A program made the translations under genes and the position numbers. Of a DNA stretch of 10,899 nucleotides, positions 1-6,440 are shown in pieces (position 1 is the first letter of the stretch; each line of letters starts with the position of its first letter). The notes below the pieces were generated by a model. It was not told the DNA's origin. It saw only the letters and a program-made list of their open reading frames with translations, and ran no database searches. This DNA is from Gemmatimonadota bacterium (GTDB lineage: Bacteria; Gemmatimonadota; Gemmatimonadetes; Gemmatimonadales; Gemmatimonadaceae), in the NCBI GenBank assembly GCA_029884515.1, contig JAOUHR010000036.1, positions 1-10,899 of the forward strand, in the 5' to 3' direction.

Positions 1-246
1 GGCGACGTGGAAGTCGGAGCGCGTCACGTAGAGCGCGAGGCACCGCATCTGGTTCGTGCCCTCGCGCAGGACCACGAGCTTCCCGGCCTCGCGGTAGCCC
101 ATCACCGTCGCGCCCGCGCGCAGATCAGCGGGGAGGGGCAGGACCGCGGCAGCGATCTGCTGCCCGGTGGGCGGCACGGAGGTCTGCGCCGACAGGGTGG
201 AGGCGATGGCGAGCGCGACGAACGCGAGGAGGGGGCTGGAGCGCAT
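1..246 (-). CDS. Secreted hypothetical protein, N-terminal 82 residues (3' end outside window)
   Basis: The reading frame opens with ATG at 246-244 and is still open at the window edge, so only the first 82 residues are visible. Residues 1-20 form a signal peptide (short Arg-containing N-region, hydrophobic LLAFVALAIA core, Ala before Gln21), so the product is exported. The mature part starts with a Pro/Thr stretch. Then come a segment reading AAAVLPLPADLRAGATVMGY and a segment with GKLVVLREGTNQMRCLALY, which looks like small beta strands with one Cys at 70. I do not recognise the family and assign no function. The ATG is the first start downstream of a promoter-like pair of hexamers, which supports the choice. 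The gene is separated by 95 bases from the end of the operon upstream and seems to be transcribed on its own. Confidence 0.75.
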   Translation of the reverse strand, partial: MRSSPLLAFVALAIASTLSAQTSVPPTGQQIAAAVLPLPADLRAGATVMGYREAGKLVVLREGTNQMRCLALYVTRSDFHVA

Positions 247-278
247 CGGGGATGTCCGGGGTCGGGGTCGGTGGTCGC

Positions 279-307
279 AGTATCGCCCTGGCACCACGTC
301 GCGTCCA
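279..307 (-). promoter_or_regulatory. Candidate sigma-70-type promoter for the secreted protein gene
   Basis: On the minus strand a -35-like TGGACG (307-302) is followed after exactly 17 bases by a -10-like GATACT (284-279). Each matches the housekeeping consensus at four of six positions. Transcription would start near 272, leaving a leader of about 25 bases before the ATG at 246. No clear Shine-Dalgarno sequence is present. A short GC stem (GGCCC, loop of four, GGGCC, at 327-340) lies just after the stop codon of the preceding gene and could help end the operon transcript, but it has no U-run, so I do not call it a terminator. Confidence 0.35.
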
Positions 308-341
308 GCGTGGCGGCGCGGGGATGGGCCCGGTGGGGCCT

Positions 342-1226
342 TCAGGGCACAGCCCGCGTCCCGAGGCCGAGGGCGAGGGCGCGCTCGTACACGAGGTTCG
401 CCGCGACGAGGTCCTCCATCGCGTGTCCCATCGACTTGTAGAGCGTGATCTCGTCGTCGCGCGTGCGCCCCGGCCGGCGGCCGAGGAGCACCTCCCCGAG
501 TTCGGCGCCGCGCCCGGCGTCGAGCCCGTGCAGTTCGGCGCATCCGGCCGGTGGCGCGTCGAACGCGACGCGCGATTCCACGAAGAGGCGCGCCGACCGG
601 ATCAGGTCGTCCGGCAGTTCGCTCCCCGGGGGCCGGTAGCCCACCGACACCACATGCGTGCCCGGCTTGATCCAGCCGGCCTCGATCACCGGTTCGCTCG
701 CGGCGGTGCAGAGGCAGACGACGTCGGCCTGCGCGACGTGCGACCGGATGTCCGTGCGCGGTGCGATCACCGCGCGGCTGATCGCCGGGAGCGTGTCGAG
801 CATGGCCTCGACGGCGACCCCCACCGCGCCCCCGCCCACGATCGCGACCACCGCCCGGTCGCGCCGCGCGAGGTGCTTGATGGAGACGACGGCGGCCGCG
901 GCCGTGCGCATCGCGGTGAGGTCCGCGGCGTCCATCGACGCGACCGGCGCGCCGGTGTCGCGATCGAAGAGGGTGACCACCGCGTGGTGCGACGGGAGGC
1001 CACGCGCAGCGTTGCCGTGGAACACGGACACGAGCTTCACGGCCGTGCACCGGCCCGGCATGGACGCGGCCATGATGAGGAGCACGCCGTGCGGCGTGGT
1101 GACCTGCGTGCGCGGCGGCACGTCGAGCTGCCCGTCGCTCAGCGCGCGGAATCCTGCCTCGAGCGCCGTCACGAGCGCCGGCCGGTCGATCGCGCGCCGC
1201 ACGTCGTCGGCGGAGAGGATCAGCAC
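342..1226 (-). CDS. Ornithine cyclodeaminase/mu-crystallin family oxidoreductase (ketimine-reductase-like)
   Basis: A 294-residue NAD(P)-dependent enzyme of the ornithine cyclodeaminase/mu-crystallin/alanine dehydrogenase superfamily. Family marks in order: TAVKLVSVFHGN with Lys64, GLPSHHAVVTLFD, DAADLTAMRTAA with Arg107, the dinucleotide fingerprint GGGAVG at 131-136, ADVVCLCT, PGTHVVSVGY, AELGEVLLG and a C-terminal KSMGHAMEDLVAA. Ornithine cyclodeaminases and archaeal alanine dehydrogenase carry an Asp in a VGxDxPG loop. Here the loop reads VGYRPPG. The KSMGxAxED ending resembles mu-crystallin and bacterial cyclic-imine reductases, so reduction of a cyclic imine such as pyrroline-2-carboxylate is a better guess than ornithine cyclodeamination. 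The substrate is unknown. The NAD-binding domain looks about 20 residues short. I chose GTG at 1226 because GGGAAG lies nine bases upstream and the frame before it overlaps the preceding gene. It is the last gene of the operon, 28 bases after the zinc-ribbon gene. Confidence 0.85.
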   Translation of the reverse strand: MLILSADDVRRAIDRPALVTALEAGFRALSDGQLDVPPRTQVTTPHGVLLIMAASMPGRCTAVKLVSVFHGNAARGLPSHHAVVTLFDRDTGAPVASMDAADLTAMRTAAAAVVSIKHLARRDRAVVAIVGGGAVGVAVEAMLDTLPAISRAVIAPRTDIRSHVAQADVVCLCTAASEPVIEAGWIKPGTHVVSVGYRPPGSELPDDLIRSARLFVESRVAFDAPPAGCAELHGLDAGRGAELGEVLLGRRPGRTRDDEITLYKSMGHAMEDLVAANLVYERALALGLGTRAVP

Positions 1227-1254
1227 GCCGCGGTGCTTCCCGGCGCCGTGGGGG

Positions 1255-1707
1255 TCACGCCCTGGGCGTGTAGCTGAACACGAAGCGCCGGCCATCACGG
1301 CGCAACACGAGTTCGGCGCCGCACGCCGTGCACTCGCACCGCCACGGCACGTGTTCGGGGAAGTTCTCCACCGCGGTGCCGCACGCCGGACAGTACGCGG
1401 GCGGCGGTCCGGGCTCGGCCGCCATCGTCGGGATCTGCTGCGTCGCCGTGACCATCGCCACCGCGGTCTGCGCGAGGAGGCGCTGCTCCGAGGGGCTCAT
1501 GTTGAAGAGTTCCACCGGCGAGGCGAGCTTCCGCGCCACGATCGCATCCACCTCGTCCGACGTCAGCACGGCGAGGCGGGGCTTCGTCTGCCCCCGGACG
1601 ATCTGGTCGCGCAGGTTGCGGCCCGCGAGGCGGATCGCCCACCACGAGAATCCCCCGAAGAAGAGGATCGTCCCGAGCTGGCTCAAGGTGATGGGGAGCT
1701 CACGCAT
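1255..1707 (-). CDS. Small membrane-anchored zinc-ribbon protein, function unknown
   Basis: A 150-residue protein. Residues 8-28 (SQLGTILFFGGFSWWAIRLA) form a single hydrophobic segment, probably an N-terminal membrane anchor. A charged middle region follows with RLAVLTSDEVDAIVARKLA and an amphipathic SPSEQRLLAQTAVAMVTATQQ, then a Pro-rich hinge near 99-103. The C-terminal domain is a zinc ribbon with Cys106-x-x-Cys109 and a second knuckle Cys124-x-Cys126-x-x-Cys129, ending in short beta strands. Zinc binding follows from the Cys spacing, but the partner of the ribbon (protein or nucleic acid) is not known. The ATG at 1707 lies in an 8-base overlap (ATGCGTGA) with the stop of the methyltransferase gene, so the two are probably translationally coupled. 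The frame runs on upstream, but only inside the neighbouring gene and with Arg/Pro-rich, non-protein-like sequence. Confidence 0.8.
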   Translation of the reverse strand: MRELPITLSQLGTILFFGGFSWWAIRLAGRNLRDQIVRGQTKPRLAVLTSDEVDAIVARKLASPVELFNMSPSEQRLLAQTAVAMVTATQQIPTMAAEPGPPPAYCPACGTAVENFPEHVPWRCECTACGAELVLRRDGRRFVFSYTPRA

Positions 1708-2401
1708 GACGGAGTTCGTAGACGGTGATCGGTGCGAGCCGGGAATTCTCCGGCGCCTCGGCCGGCTCGGGGGGCGGTGCCGTGAGGATGGCGCGATGCG
1801 TGAAGCCCCGCGCACGCGCGCCCTCGAGGAAGGACGCTAACCCGAGGCGCCCCTGGTCCGCCAGCAGCATGCGCCCCTCCGCCGCGAGCACCTGGGCGAG
1901 CAGGTCGGCGACGAGTTCGGCGTGGGGCCGCTCGTAGAGCACGTCCGCGGCGAGCACGAGCTCGAAGCGTCCGAGGTCGGCGGGAAGGGCGCGCCAATCG
2001 ACGTTGCGCAGCGTGGGTTCGACCCCCGTCGTGCGCACCGCATTCCGCGCCGTGAAGAGGAGTGCGTCCTCGTAGTAGTCGGTGGCCGTCACGTCGTAGC
2101 CGGCGAGGATCGCGGCGACCGTCACGAGGCCGAGACCGCAGCCGAGTTCGAGGGCGCGCGGGCCGCCCCGCGACCCGGCGGTTGCGCCGGCCGGCGGCGC
2201 TCCCTCTCCTGCGGTCGCGGGGATCGCCGGCTGCGCGAGCACGACGCCCGCCAGCACCACCGACGCCGGCCAGAGGTCCGCCCAGTACGGCAGCCGCTCG
2301 TCGCGCGCATAGTCGGCCTCGCTGATCAGGTCGTCGGAGTTGCGCGGCTTCTCGAGCACCACGGGGCGCCCGCCGAGCAGCACGGGATGCTCCGTGAGCA
2401 T
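1700..2401 (-). CDS. Class I SAM-dependent methyltransferase (METTL/Methyltransf_16-like)
   Basis: A 233-residue protein if started at ATG 2401 (249 if started at CTG 2449, see findings). SAM-binding motif I reads LELGCGLGLVTVAA at about 84-97. A second-strand motif follows (YDVTATDYYEDALLFTARNA, acidic residue after the second strand), then the motif FELVLAADVLYE. This layout, with a leading ERLPYWADLWPASVVLA segment, matches the family that includes the METTL21/ETF-beta lysine methyltransferases. A protein lysine target is thus plausible, but the substrate cannot be read from sequence. Residues about 57-82 are a Pro/Ala/Gly-rich insert just before motif I, probably a flexible loop. The gene overlaps the zinc-ribbon gene by eight bases. 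The ATG lacks a Shine-Dalgarno sequence, so the start is uncertain, while the frame and stop are secure. Confidence 0.82.
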   Translation of the reverse strand: MLTEHPVLLGGRPVVLEKPRNSDDLISEADYARDERLPYWADLWPASVVLAGVVLAQPAIPATAGEGAPPAGATAGSRGGPRALELGCGLGLVTVAAILAGYDVTATDYYEDALLFTARNAVRTTGVEPTLRNVDWRALPADLGRFELVLAADVLYERPHAELVADLLAQVLAAEGRMLLADQGRLGLASFLEGARARGFTHRAILTAPPPEPAEAPENSRLAPITVYELRHA

Positions 2402-2445
2402 GAAGCGCCGGTCGAGGGCCGCGAGCGCCGGGCGCAGCGGCGCGT

Positions 2446-3702
2446 TCAGAGCGCGAACCCCTCGGACGTCCCGGCGTCCTCCGTGAGCAACAGCGCCGAG
2501 AGACGCTCTCCCGCGTCCACCTGCGGCCGGTCCTCCGGCACCACGAGCAGCGCGTTGGCGAGCGACATGGACGTGAGGATCCCGGAGCCCTGCGGCCCCG
2601 TGAGGCGCGCGCCGAGCGAGCCGTCGGCGCGGGGCGTGACCACCGCGCGGAAGAAGTGCGTGAGCGCGGCGCCGATCCGCACCGGCTCCTCGATCTCCAC
2701 GGTGACCGGCCTGCGGTGGAGCCGCGTGTGCCCGAGCATGCGGCGCACCACCGGCCGGGCGAAGAGCTCGAAGGTCACCATCGCGGAGACGGGATTGCCT
2801 GGCAGCCCGATCCACGGGATGTCGCGCACCACGCCGAAGCCGAGTGGCGCGCCGGGGCGCATCCGCACCTTCCAGAAGTCCATCCGCGTGCCCATCGCCT
2901 CGAGCGCGGCGCGCGTGTGGTCGAACTCGCCAACCGAGACGCCCGCGGACGTGACGAGCAGGTCCGGTCCCATCGCAACGGCCTTCTCGAGGAGTGCCCG
3001 CATCGCCTCGCGCGTATCGGCGCAGTGGCCGAGCACGAGCGGCTCGCCCCCCGCTGCGCGCACGAGCGCCGCGAGCGTGTACGAGTTGGAACTCACGATC
3101 TTCTTCCCGGCGCGGACCTCCTCGAACCGGTCGAGATCCACCAGCTCGTCCCCTGAGCCGAGGATCGCGACGCGCGGCCGCCGGTGGACGCGCACGCGCG
3201 CCGCGCCCACGGAGGCGAGCACGCCGACCTGCGCGGCGCCCACGCTCATCCCACGGGGCAGGGCGACGGCCCCCTCACGGAGGTCCTCGCCACGCGGGCG
3301 GATGTTCTTCCCCGCGTCGCGGTCCTTGAGGATCGCCACCCGCTCGAGGCCGGCGTCGGTGTCCTCCACGCGCACCACCGTGTCCGCCCCCTCGGGGAGG
3401 GGCGCGCCGGTCATGATGCGCGTGGCCTGGCCGGCGGCGAGCGCGCGGGCGGGGAAGGCGCCCGCCGCCACGGTCTCGAGCACCGGGAGCGTCACCGGCG
3501 CCTCGGCGCTCGCGCCGCGCACGTCGGCGGCACGCACGGCGTAGCCGTCCATCGCCGAGTTGGTCCAGTGCGGGAGCGTGATCGGCGAGATCACGTCCGC
3601 GGCGAGCACGCGGCCCACGGCGTCCTCGAGCGCGACCTCCTCCTCCGCGAGCGGCACGATGCGCTCCAGGATCCGTGCGACCGCCTCGGGCACCGAGAGC
3701 AC
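2446..3702 (-). CDS. moeA: Molybdopterin molybdenumtransferase MoeA
   Basis: A 418-residue cytosolic enzyme that inserts molybdate into adenylylated molybdopterin to form molybdenum cofactor; the length is usual for MoeA. Seen in order: N-terminal SVPEAVARILERI, the family signature LPHWTNSAMDGYAV (about 43-55), the beta-rich domain with RIMTGAPLPEGADTVVRVED, then the MogA-like domain with ILGSGDELVD, SSNSYTLAALVRAAGGEP and TSAGVSVGEFDHTRAALEAMG. WKVRMRPGAPLGFG and IPWIGLPGNPVSAMVTFELF follow, and last the C-terminal beta domain (VTVEIEEPVRIGAALTHFFRA). No key motif is missing. The GTG start at 3702 shares one base with the TAG stop of dacB and has GGGGA six bases upstream. The frame upstream of it is only an antisense-type shadow of dacB. 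Its distance from mobA and mobB, with dacB between, is unusual. Confidence 0.96.
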   Translation of the reverse strand: MLSVPEAVARILERIVPLAEEEVALEDAVGRVLAADVISPITLPHWTNSAMDGYAVRAADVRGASAEAPVTLPVLETVAAGAFPARALAAGQATRIMTGAPLPEGADTVVRVEDTDAGLERVAILKDRDAGKNIRPRGEDLREGAVALPRGMSVGAAQVGVLASVGAARVRVHRRPRVAILGSGDELVDLDRFEEVRAGKKIVSSNSYTLAALVRAAGGEPLVLGHCADTREAMRALLEKAVAMGPDLLVTSAGVSVGEFDHTRAALEAMGTRMDFWKVRMRPGAPLGFGVVRDIPWIGLPGNPVSAMVTFELFARPVVRRMLGHTRLHRRPVTVEIEEPVRIGAALTHFFRAVVTPRADGSLGARLTGPQGSGILTSMSLANALLVVPEDRPQVDAGERLSALLLTEDAGTSEGFAL

Positions 3703-5294
3703 TACCGGTCCCCGGCGCGCAGGGTGGCCAGCAGCGCGACGATCGCGTCCTGCACCCGCTCCACCTCGCGGTTGGCCACCACGTGATTGTTGGCGAGGAT
3801 CGAGAAGAGCAGCAGCCGGCCGTCGCCGGCGGTGACATAGCCCGAGAGCGAGCGCGCCTTGTCGAGCGTGCCCGTCTTGGCGCGCACGTTGTTCGCCGCC
3901 GCCGTGCCGATCATCCGCTTCTCGATGGTGCCGTCCACGCCCCCGATCGGCAGTGCGTCGTAGAACACCTGGAAGTCGGGATGCCGTCGCATCGCGTCGA
4001 GCACCTTCACGATCGTCTCGGGGCTCACGTAGTCGTGCCGCGAGAGCCCGCTCCCGTCGCGCACCGCGAACCCGGTACTGTCGGCGCCCCACGCGAGGAG
4101 CTGGCGCTCCACCACCGCCCGCCCGCTGTCGGCCGTGCCCGACCCCGTGCGCACGAGTCCCAGCGTCTTGAAGAGCAGCTCCCCGATCTGGTTCTGCGAC
4201 GGCTTCTCGAAGCGCCGCAGGATGTCGCGGAGCGGCGGGGAGGTGTGCGTCGCGAGCACCGACATCCCGGTCGTGTCGGCCACCTCGGCCGACTCCACGC
4301 CGCCGCGCACGGCGATGCCCCGGTCGGCCAGCGCCTCGGCGAACGCATCGAGCCAGGCGGCCGCCGGATTCCGGATCGCCACGCTCACCGTCACGGAGTC
4401 GCCAGGCCGCACGCTCCCCGTCAGGTTCACCGCCGGGTGCACGCCGCGCACGTCGCCGTTCCACTGCACCCGCGCGCGTTCCGTGCAGCACCACGCCCCC
4501 GTCACCACGTCCACGCGACCGATGTGCGGCATCCCCCGCGCCGGTCCCGTGCGCACCGTGACCGGCGCGCCGGGCGCCGCGCCGCCGAACACGGCGATCG
4601 TCGCGTAGCCCTCGTTGAAGAAGAGTTCGTCCACCGGCGCGCTGTACCCGTAGTCGAGGTCGTCCCAGGCCCAGCCATAGCCGAGCGTGCTGTCGGGGAA
4701 GGCGTCGCCGCCGCGGATGAGCCGGCCGGTGATCTCGCTGATCCCGCGCGCGGCGAGCGAGTCCGCCAGCGCCCGCAGCGGCGCCATCGCATCACCAGCC
4801 AGCGAATCGCTGAAGCTCGGGTCGCCGGAGCCGACGATCGCGAGGTCGCCGGTGAGGATCCCGCTCACGGGGTACGCGGCGCCGAGCACGCGCGTCTCGT
4901 ACCGGAAGTCGGGCCCCAGCTGCGCGAGCGCCGTGGCACCAGTGAGGAGCTTCTGGTTGGACGCCGGCATGAAGAGCTTGCCGGCATTGCGCGAGTAGAG
5001 CGTGTCGCCGGCCACCGGGTCCACGATCAGCACGCCCCAGTTGGCGGAGCGGAACATGGGGTCGGTGAGGAGCGAGTCGGAGAAGCGGGTGAGTTCGCGG
5101 TGCGTGGCGCGCCGCAGCGGAGTGGCGGTCCCCGGCGTGGGAGTGCGGGACTCCTGCGCCGCCGCGGGCGGCGCGGCGGCCGCCTGCGGCGCGGGCGTCG
5201 TCGTCGGGGGAGTCGTCGTCGCGGGAGCGGCGCAGCCCGTGCCCAGCGCGAGCAGTGCCGTCACTCCGAGGCGCGATCGCATGCCAGGGGTCAT
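3702..5294 (-). CDS. dacB: D-alanyl-D-alanine carboxypeptidase/endopeptidase, PBP4 type (peptidase family S13)
   Basis: A 530-residue penicillin-binding protein of the class that trims D-Ala from peptidoglycan stem peptides or cuts cross-links in the periplasm. All three active-site boxes are present: Ser112-x-x-Lys115 (PASNQKLL), Ser366-Gln-Asn368 (KPSQNQIGELL) and Lys473-Thr-Gly (RAKTGTLDKARSLSGY). Also seen is the family's DGSGLSRHDYVSP segment. The large gap between the first and second boxes is typical of S13 enzymes. The N-terminus has a signal peptide (RSRLGVTALLALGTG) followed by Cys21, which could be a lipoprotein site although Gly at -3 is not ideal. After it comes a Thr/Pro/Ala linker of about 35 residues. 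The ATG at 5294 makes an ATGA overlap with the mobB stop; a second ATG at 5282 would give four residues fewer. Cell-wall function has no known tie to its molybdenum-cofactor neighbours. Confidence 0.93.
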   Translation of the reverse strand: MTPGMRSRLGVTALLALGTGCAAPATTTPPTTTPAPQAAAAPPAAAQESRTPTPGTATPLRRATHRELTRFSDSLLTDPMFRSANWGVLIVDPVAGDTLYSRNAGKLFMPASNQKLLTGATALAQLGPDFRYETRVLGAAYPVSGILTGDLAIVGSGDPSFSDSLAGDAMAPLRALADSLAARGISEITGRLIRGGDAFPDSTLGYGWAWDDLDYGYSAPVDELFFNEGYATIAVFGGAAPGAPVTVRTGPARGMPHIGRVDVVTGAWCCTERARVQWNGDVRGVHPAVNLTGSVRPGDSVTVSVAIRNPAAAWLDAFAEALADRGIAVRGGVESAEVADTTGMSVLATHTSPPLRDILRRFEKPSQNQIGELLFKTLGLVRTGSGTADSGRAVVERQLLAWGADSTGFAVRDGSGLSRHDYVSPETIVKVLDAMRRHPDFQVFYDALPIGGVDGTIEKRMIGTAAANNVRAKTGTLDKARSLSGYVTAGDGRLLLFSILANNHVVANREVERVQDAIVALLATLRAGDR

Positions 5295-5836
5295 CGTCCG
5301 TCGCGGTTGAGATGATGGCGCTCGACCCAGTCGGTGAGCGCGTCGAGCCAATCCGGTGTCCCGAGGTCGAACCGCTCGCCCACGAAGCCGGACACCGCGG
5401 CATTCGTGACCATCGCCTGCCAGCTCGCCGCATTCGGGAGCGCGGGCTCCCAGAGCGGCGCCTCGTGTGCCTCGGGGCGGTGGATCTCCACCTTGGGTAT
5501 CGCCGACCCCTTGAACCCCTCGCAGAGCACGAGGTCGGCGTCCGCGAGGTAGCGCGCGGCGATCTCCTCCGGTGCCAGCTCCCGCTCCCAGCGCATCACG
5601 AGCGCGAACTTGTCGGGCGAGGCCATCGCCACGCGCTCGGCGTTCCCCTCATGATAGTGACGGTAGGTGTCCGTCGCGGCCGGGTCGAGGTTGAAGGTGT
5701 GCGACCCGTGCTTGAGCGTCATCACGCGGTGCCCGCGGCGCGTGAGCTCGGCCGAGAGCCGCGCCACGAGCGTGGTCTTCCCCGCGTGCTTGCGGCCGAC
5801 CACGGCGAGGAGCGGCGGCGTGGCGCCCTCAGCCAC
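5291..5836 (-). CDS. mobB: Molybdopterin-guanine dinucleotide biosynthesis adaptor MobB
   Basis: A 181-residue GTP-binding P-loop protein. MobB is known to bind MobA and help conversion of Mo-molybdopterin to the guanine dinucleotide cofactor, though it is not strictly essential in E. coli. The Walker A loop is GRKHAGKTT at 14-22. It is followed by RVMTLKHGSHTFNLDPAATD and DTYRHYHEGNAERVA, which match the His/Asp-rich family region, and by ADLVLCEGFKGSAIPKVEIHR, the EGFK segment typical of MobB. I chose GTG at 5836, which overlaps the mobA stop by eight bases and has AGG nine bases upstream. Another GTG at 5860 would add eight residues with a 32-base overlap. The gene ends in an ATGA overlap with dacB. 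Confidence 0.93.
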   Translation of the reverse strand: MAEGATPPLLAVVGRKHAGKTTLVARLSAELTRRGHRVMTLKHGSHTFNLDPAATDTYRHYHEGNAERVAMASPDKFALVMRWERELAPEEIAARYLADADLVLCEGFKGSAIPKVEIHRPEAHEAPLWEPALPNAASWQAMVTNAAVSGFVGERFDLGTPDWLDALTDWVERHHLNRDGR

Positions 5837-6440
5837 CGGCAGAGACCTGCCGTTCGGCACGCGCCAGGTCGTCGGGCGTGTTCACGTTGCCGAAGAGGCG
5901 CGCCGGGTCGCCGAAGGCCGCGACCTCGTCGATCGGCACGCGTCGCGCGTCGACGTCGGCGAGGAACGCCACCACGCGCCGGTCGCCCGAATCGAGCGCG
6001 GCCGCGACAGCCGGCAGGCACCGCGCCGCGTACCACGCGCAGAGCGGCTCCACGCCGCGCCGCGAGCCGTCGCTCTCCGGGAGCACGGCATCCGCCCCCT
6101 CGCGCTCGCCGCGCGCGCGCAACTCGCAGAGCAGCGCCGCAGGCACGAACGGCATGTCCCACGCCACGAGCACGATGTCGGTGCCCGCGTGCGCCAGCGC
6201 CGCGTGCAGCCCGCCCAGCGCGCCCTCGCCGGGCCGCACGTCGCCGGCCACGCGCACACCGGGCAGCCAGCCGGCCGCCTCCGGCGCGTTCGCCACGAGG
6301 AGCAGGGAGTCGGTCGCCTCGGCGAGCGCCCGCGCGACGCGGTCGATGATCCGCTCGCCCCCCACGCGCTCGAGTCCCTTCGCCCGCCCGCCGTACCGAG
6401 ACGCACCGCCACCGGCGAGGACCACGCCGGTGCAGGTCAC
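5829..6440 (-). CDS. mobA: Molybdenum cofactor guanylyltransferase MobA
   Basis: A 203-residue cytosolic nucleotidyltransferase that links GMP from GTP to molybdopterin, making the bis-guanine-dinucleotide cofactor used by DMSO-reductase-type enzymes and formate dehydrogenases. The nucleotide-binding signature GVVLAGGGASRYGGRAKGL is at 5-23, including Lys21. The metal-binding DMP is in VLVAWDMPFVP at Asp95. Further family marks are GEGALGGLHAAL, the PLCAWYAARCLPAV segment and the C-terminal FGNVNTPDDLARA. Length is normal for MobA. The GTG at 6440 makes a GTGA overlap with the fdhD stop, the arrangement found at other junctions here. A GTG nine bases earlier (6449) is an equally possible start and would add three residues. 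Together with mobB and fdhD it forms a compact late-Moco group. Confidence 0.94.
   Translation of the reverse strand: MTCTGVVLAGGGASRYGGRAKGLERVGGERIIDRVARALAEATDSLLLVANAPEAAGWLPGVRVAGDVRPGEGALGGLHAALAHAGTDIVLVAWDMPFVPAALLCELRARGEREGADAVLPESDGSRRGVEPLCAWYAARCLPAVAAALDSGDRRVVAFLADVDARRVPIDEVAAFGDPARLFGNVNTPDDLARAERQVSAGG

Noticed and set aside
327..340. GC stem after the last operon gene as an intrinsic terminator
   Set aside because: The stem is only five base pairs and no U-run follows, so it cannot be called from sequence alone.
889..905. 12-base palindrome CGGCCGCGGCCG in the oxidoreductase gene
   Set aside because: It encodes a run of Ala (TAAAAVV) with GC-rich codons, and such codon runs give this palindrome by chance.
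3703..4494. N-terminal extension of moeA as a fused domain of about 260 residues
   Set aside because: The extension is the other-frame reading of dacB, whose S13 motifs are intact. GTG 3702 gives a normal-length MoeA.
5190..5226. Direct repeat GTCGTCGTC in dacB as a possible regulatory iteron
   Set aside because: It is the Thr-codon run of the Thr/Pro linker behind the signal peptide, ordinary low-complexity coding sequence.
252..5315. Long plus-strand open frames across the operon, several over 300 codons
   Set aside because: They are rich in Arg, Ala, Pro and His with no motifs, lie antisense to genes with clear families, and are the usual by-product of G/C at third positions.
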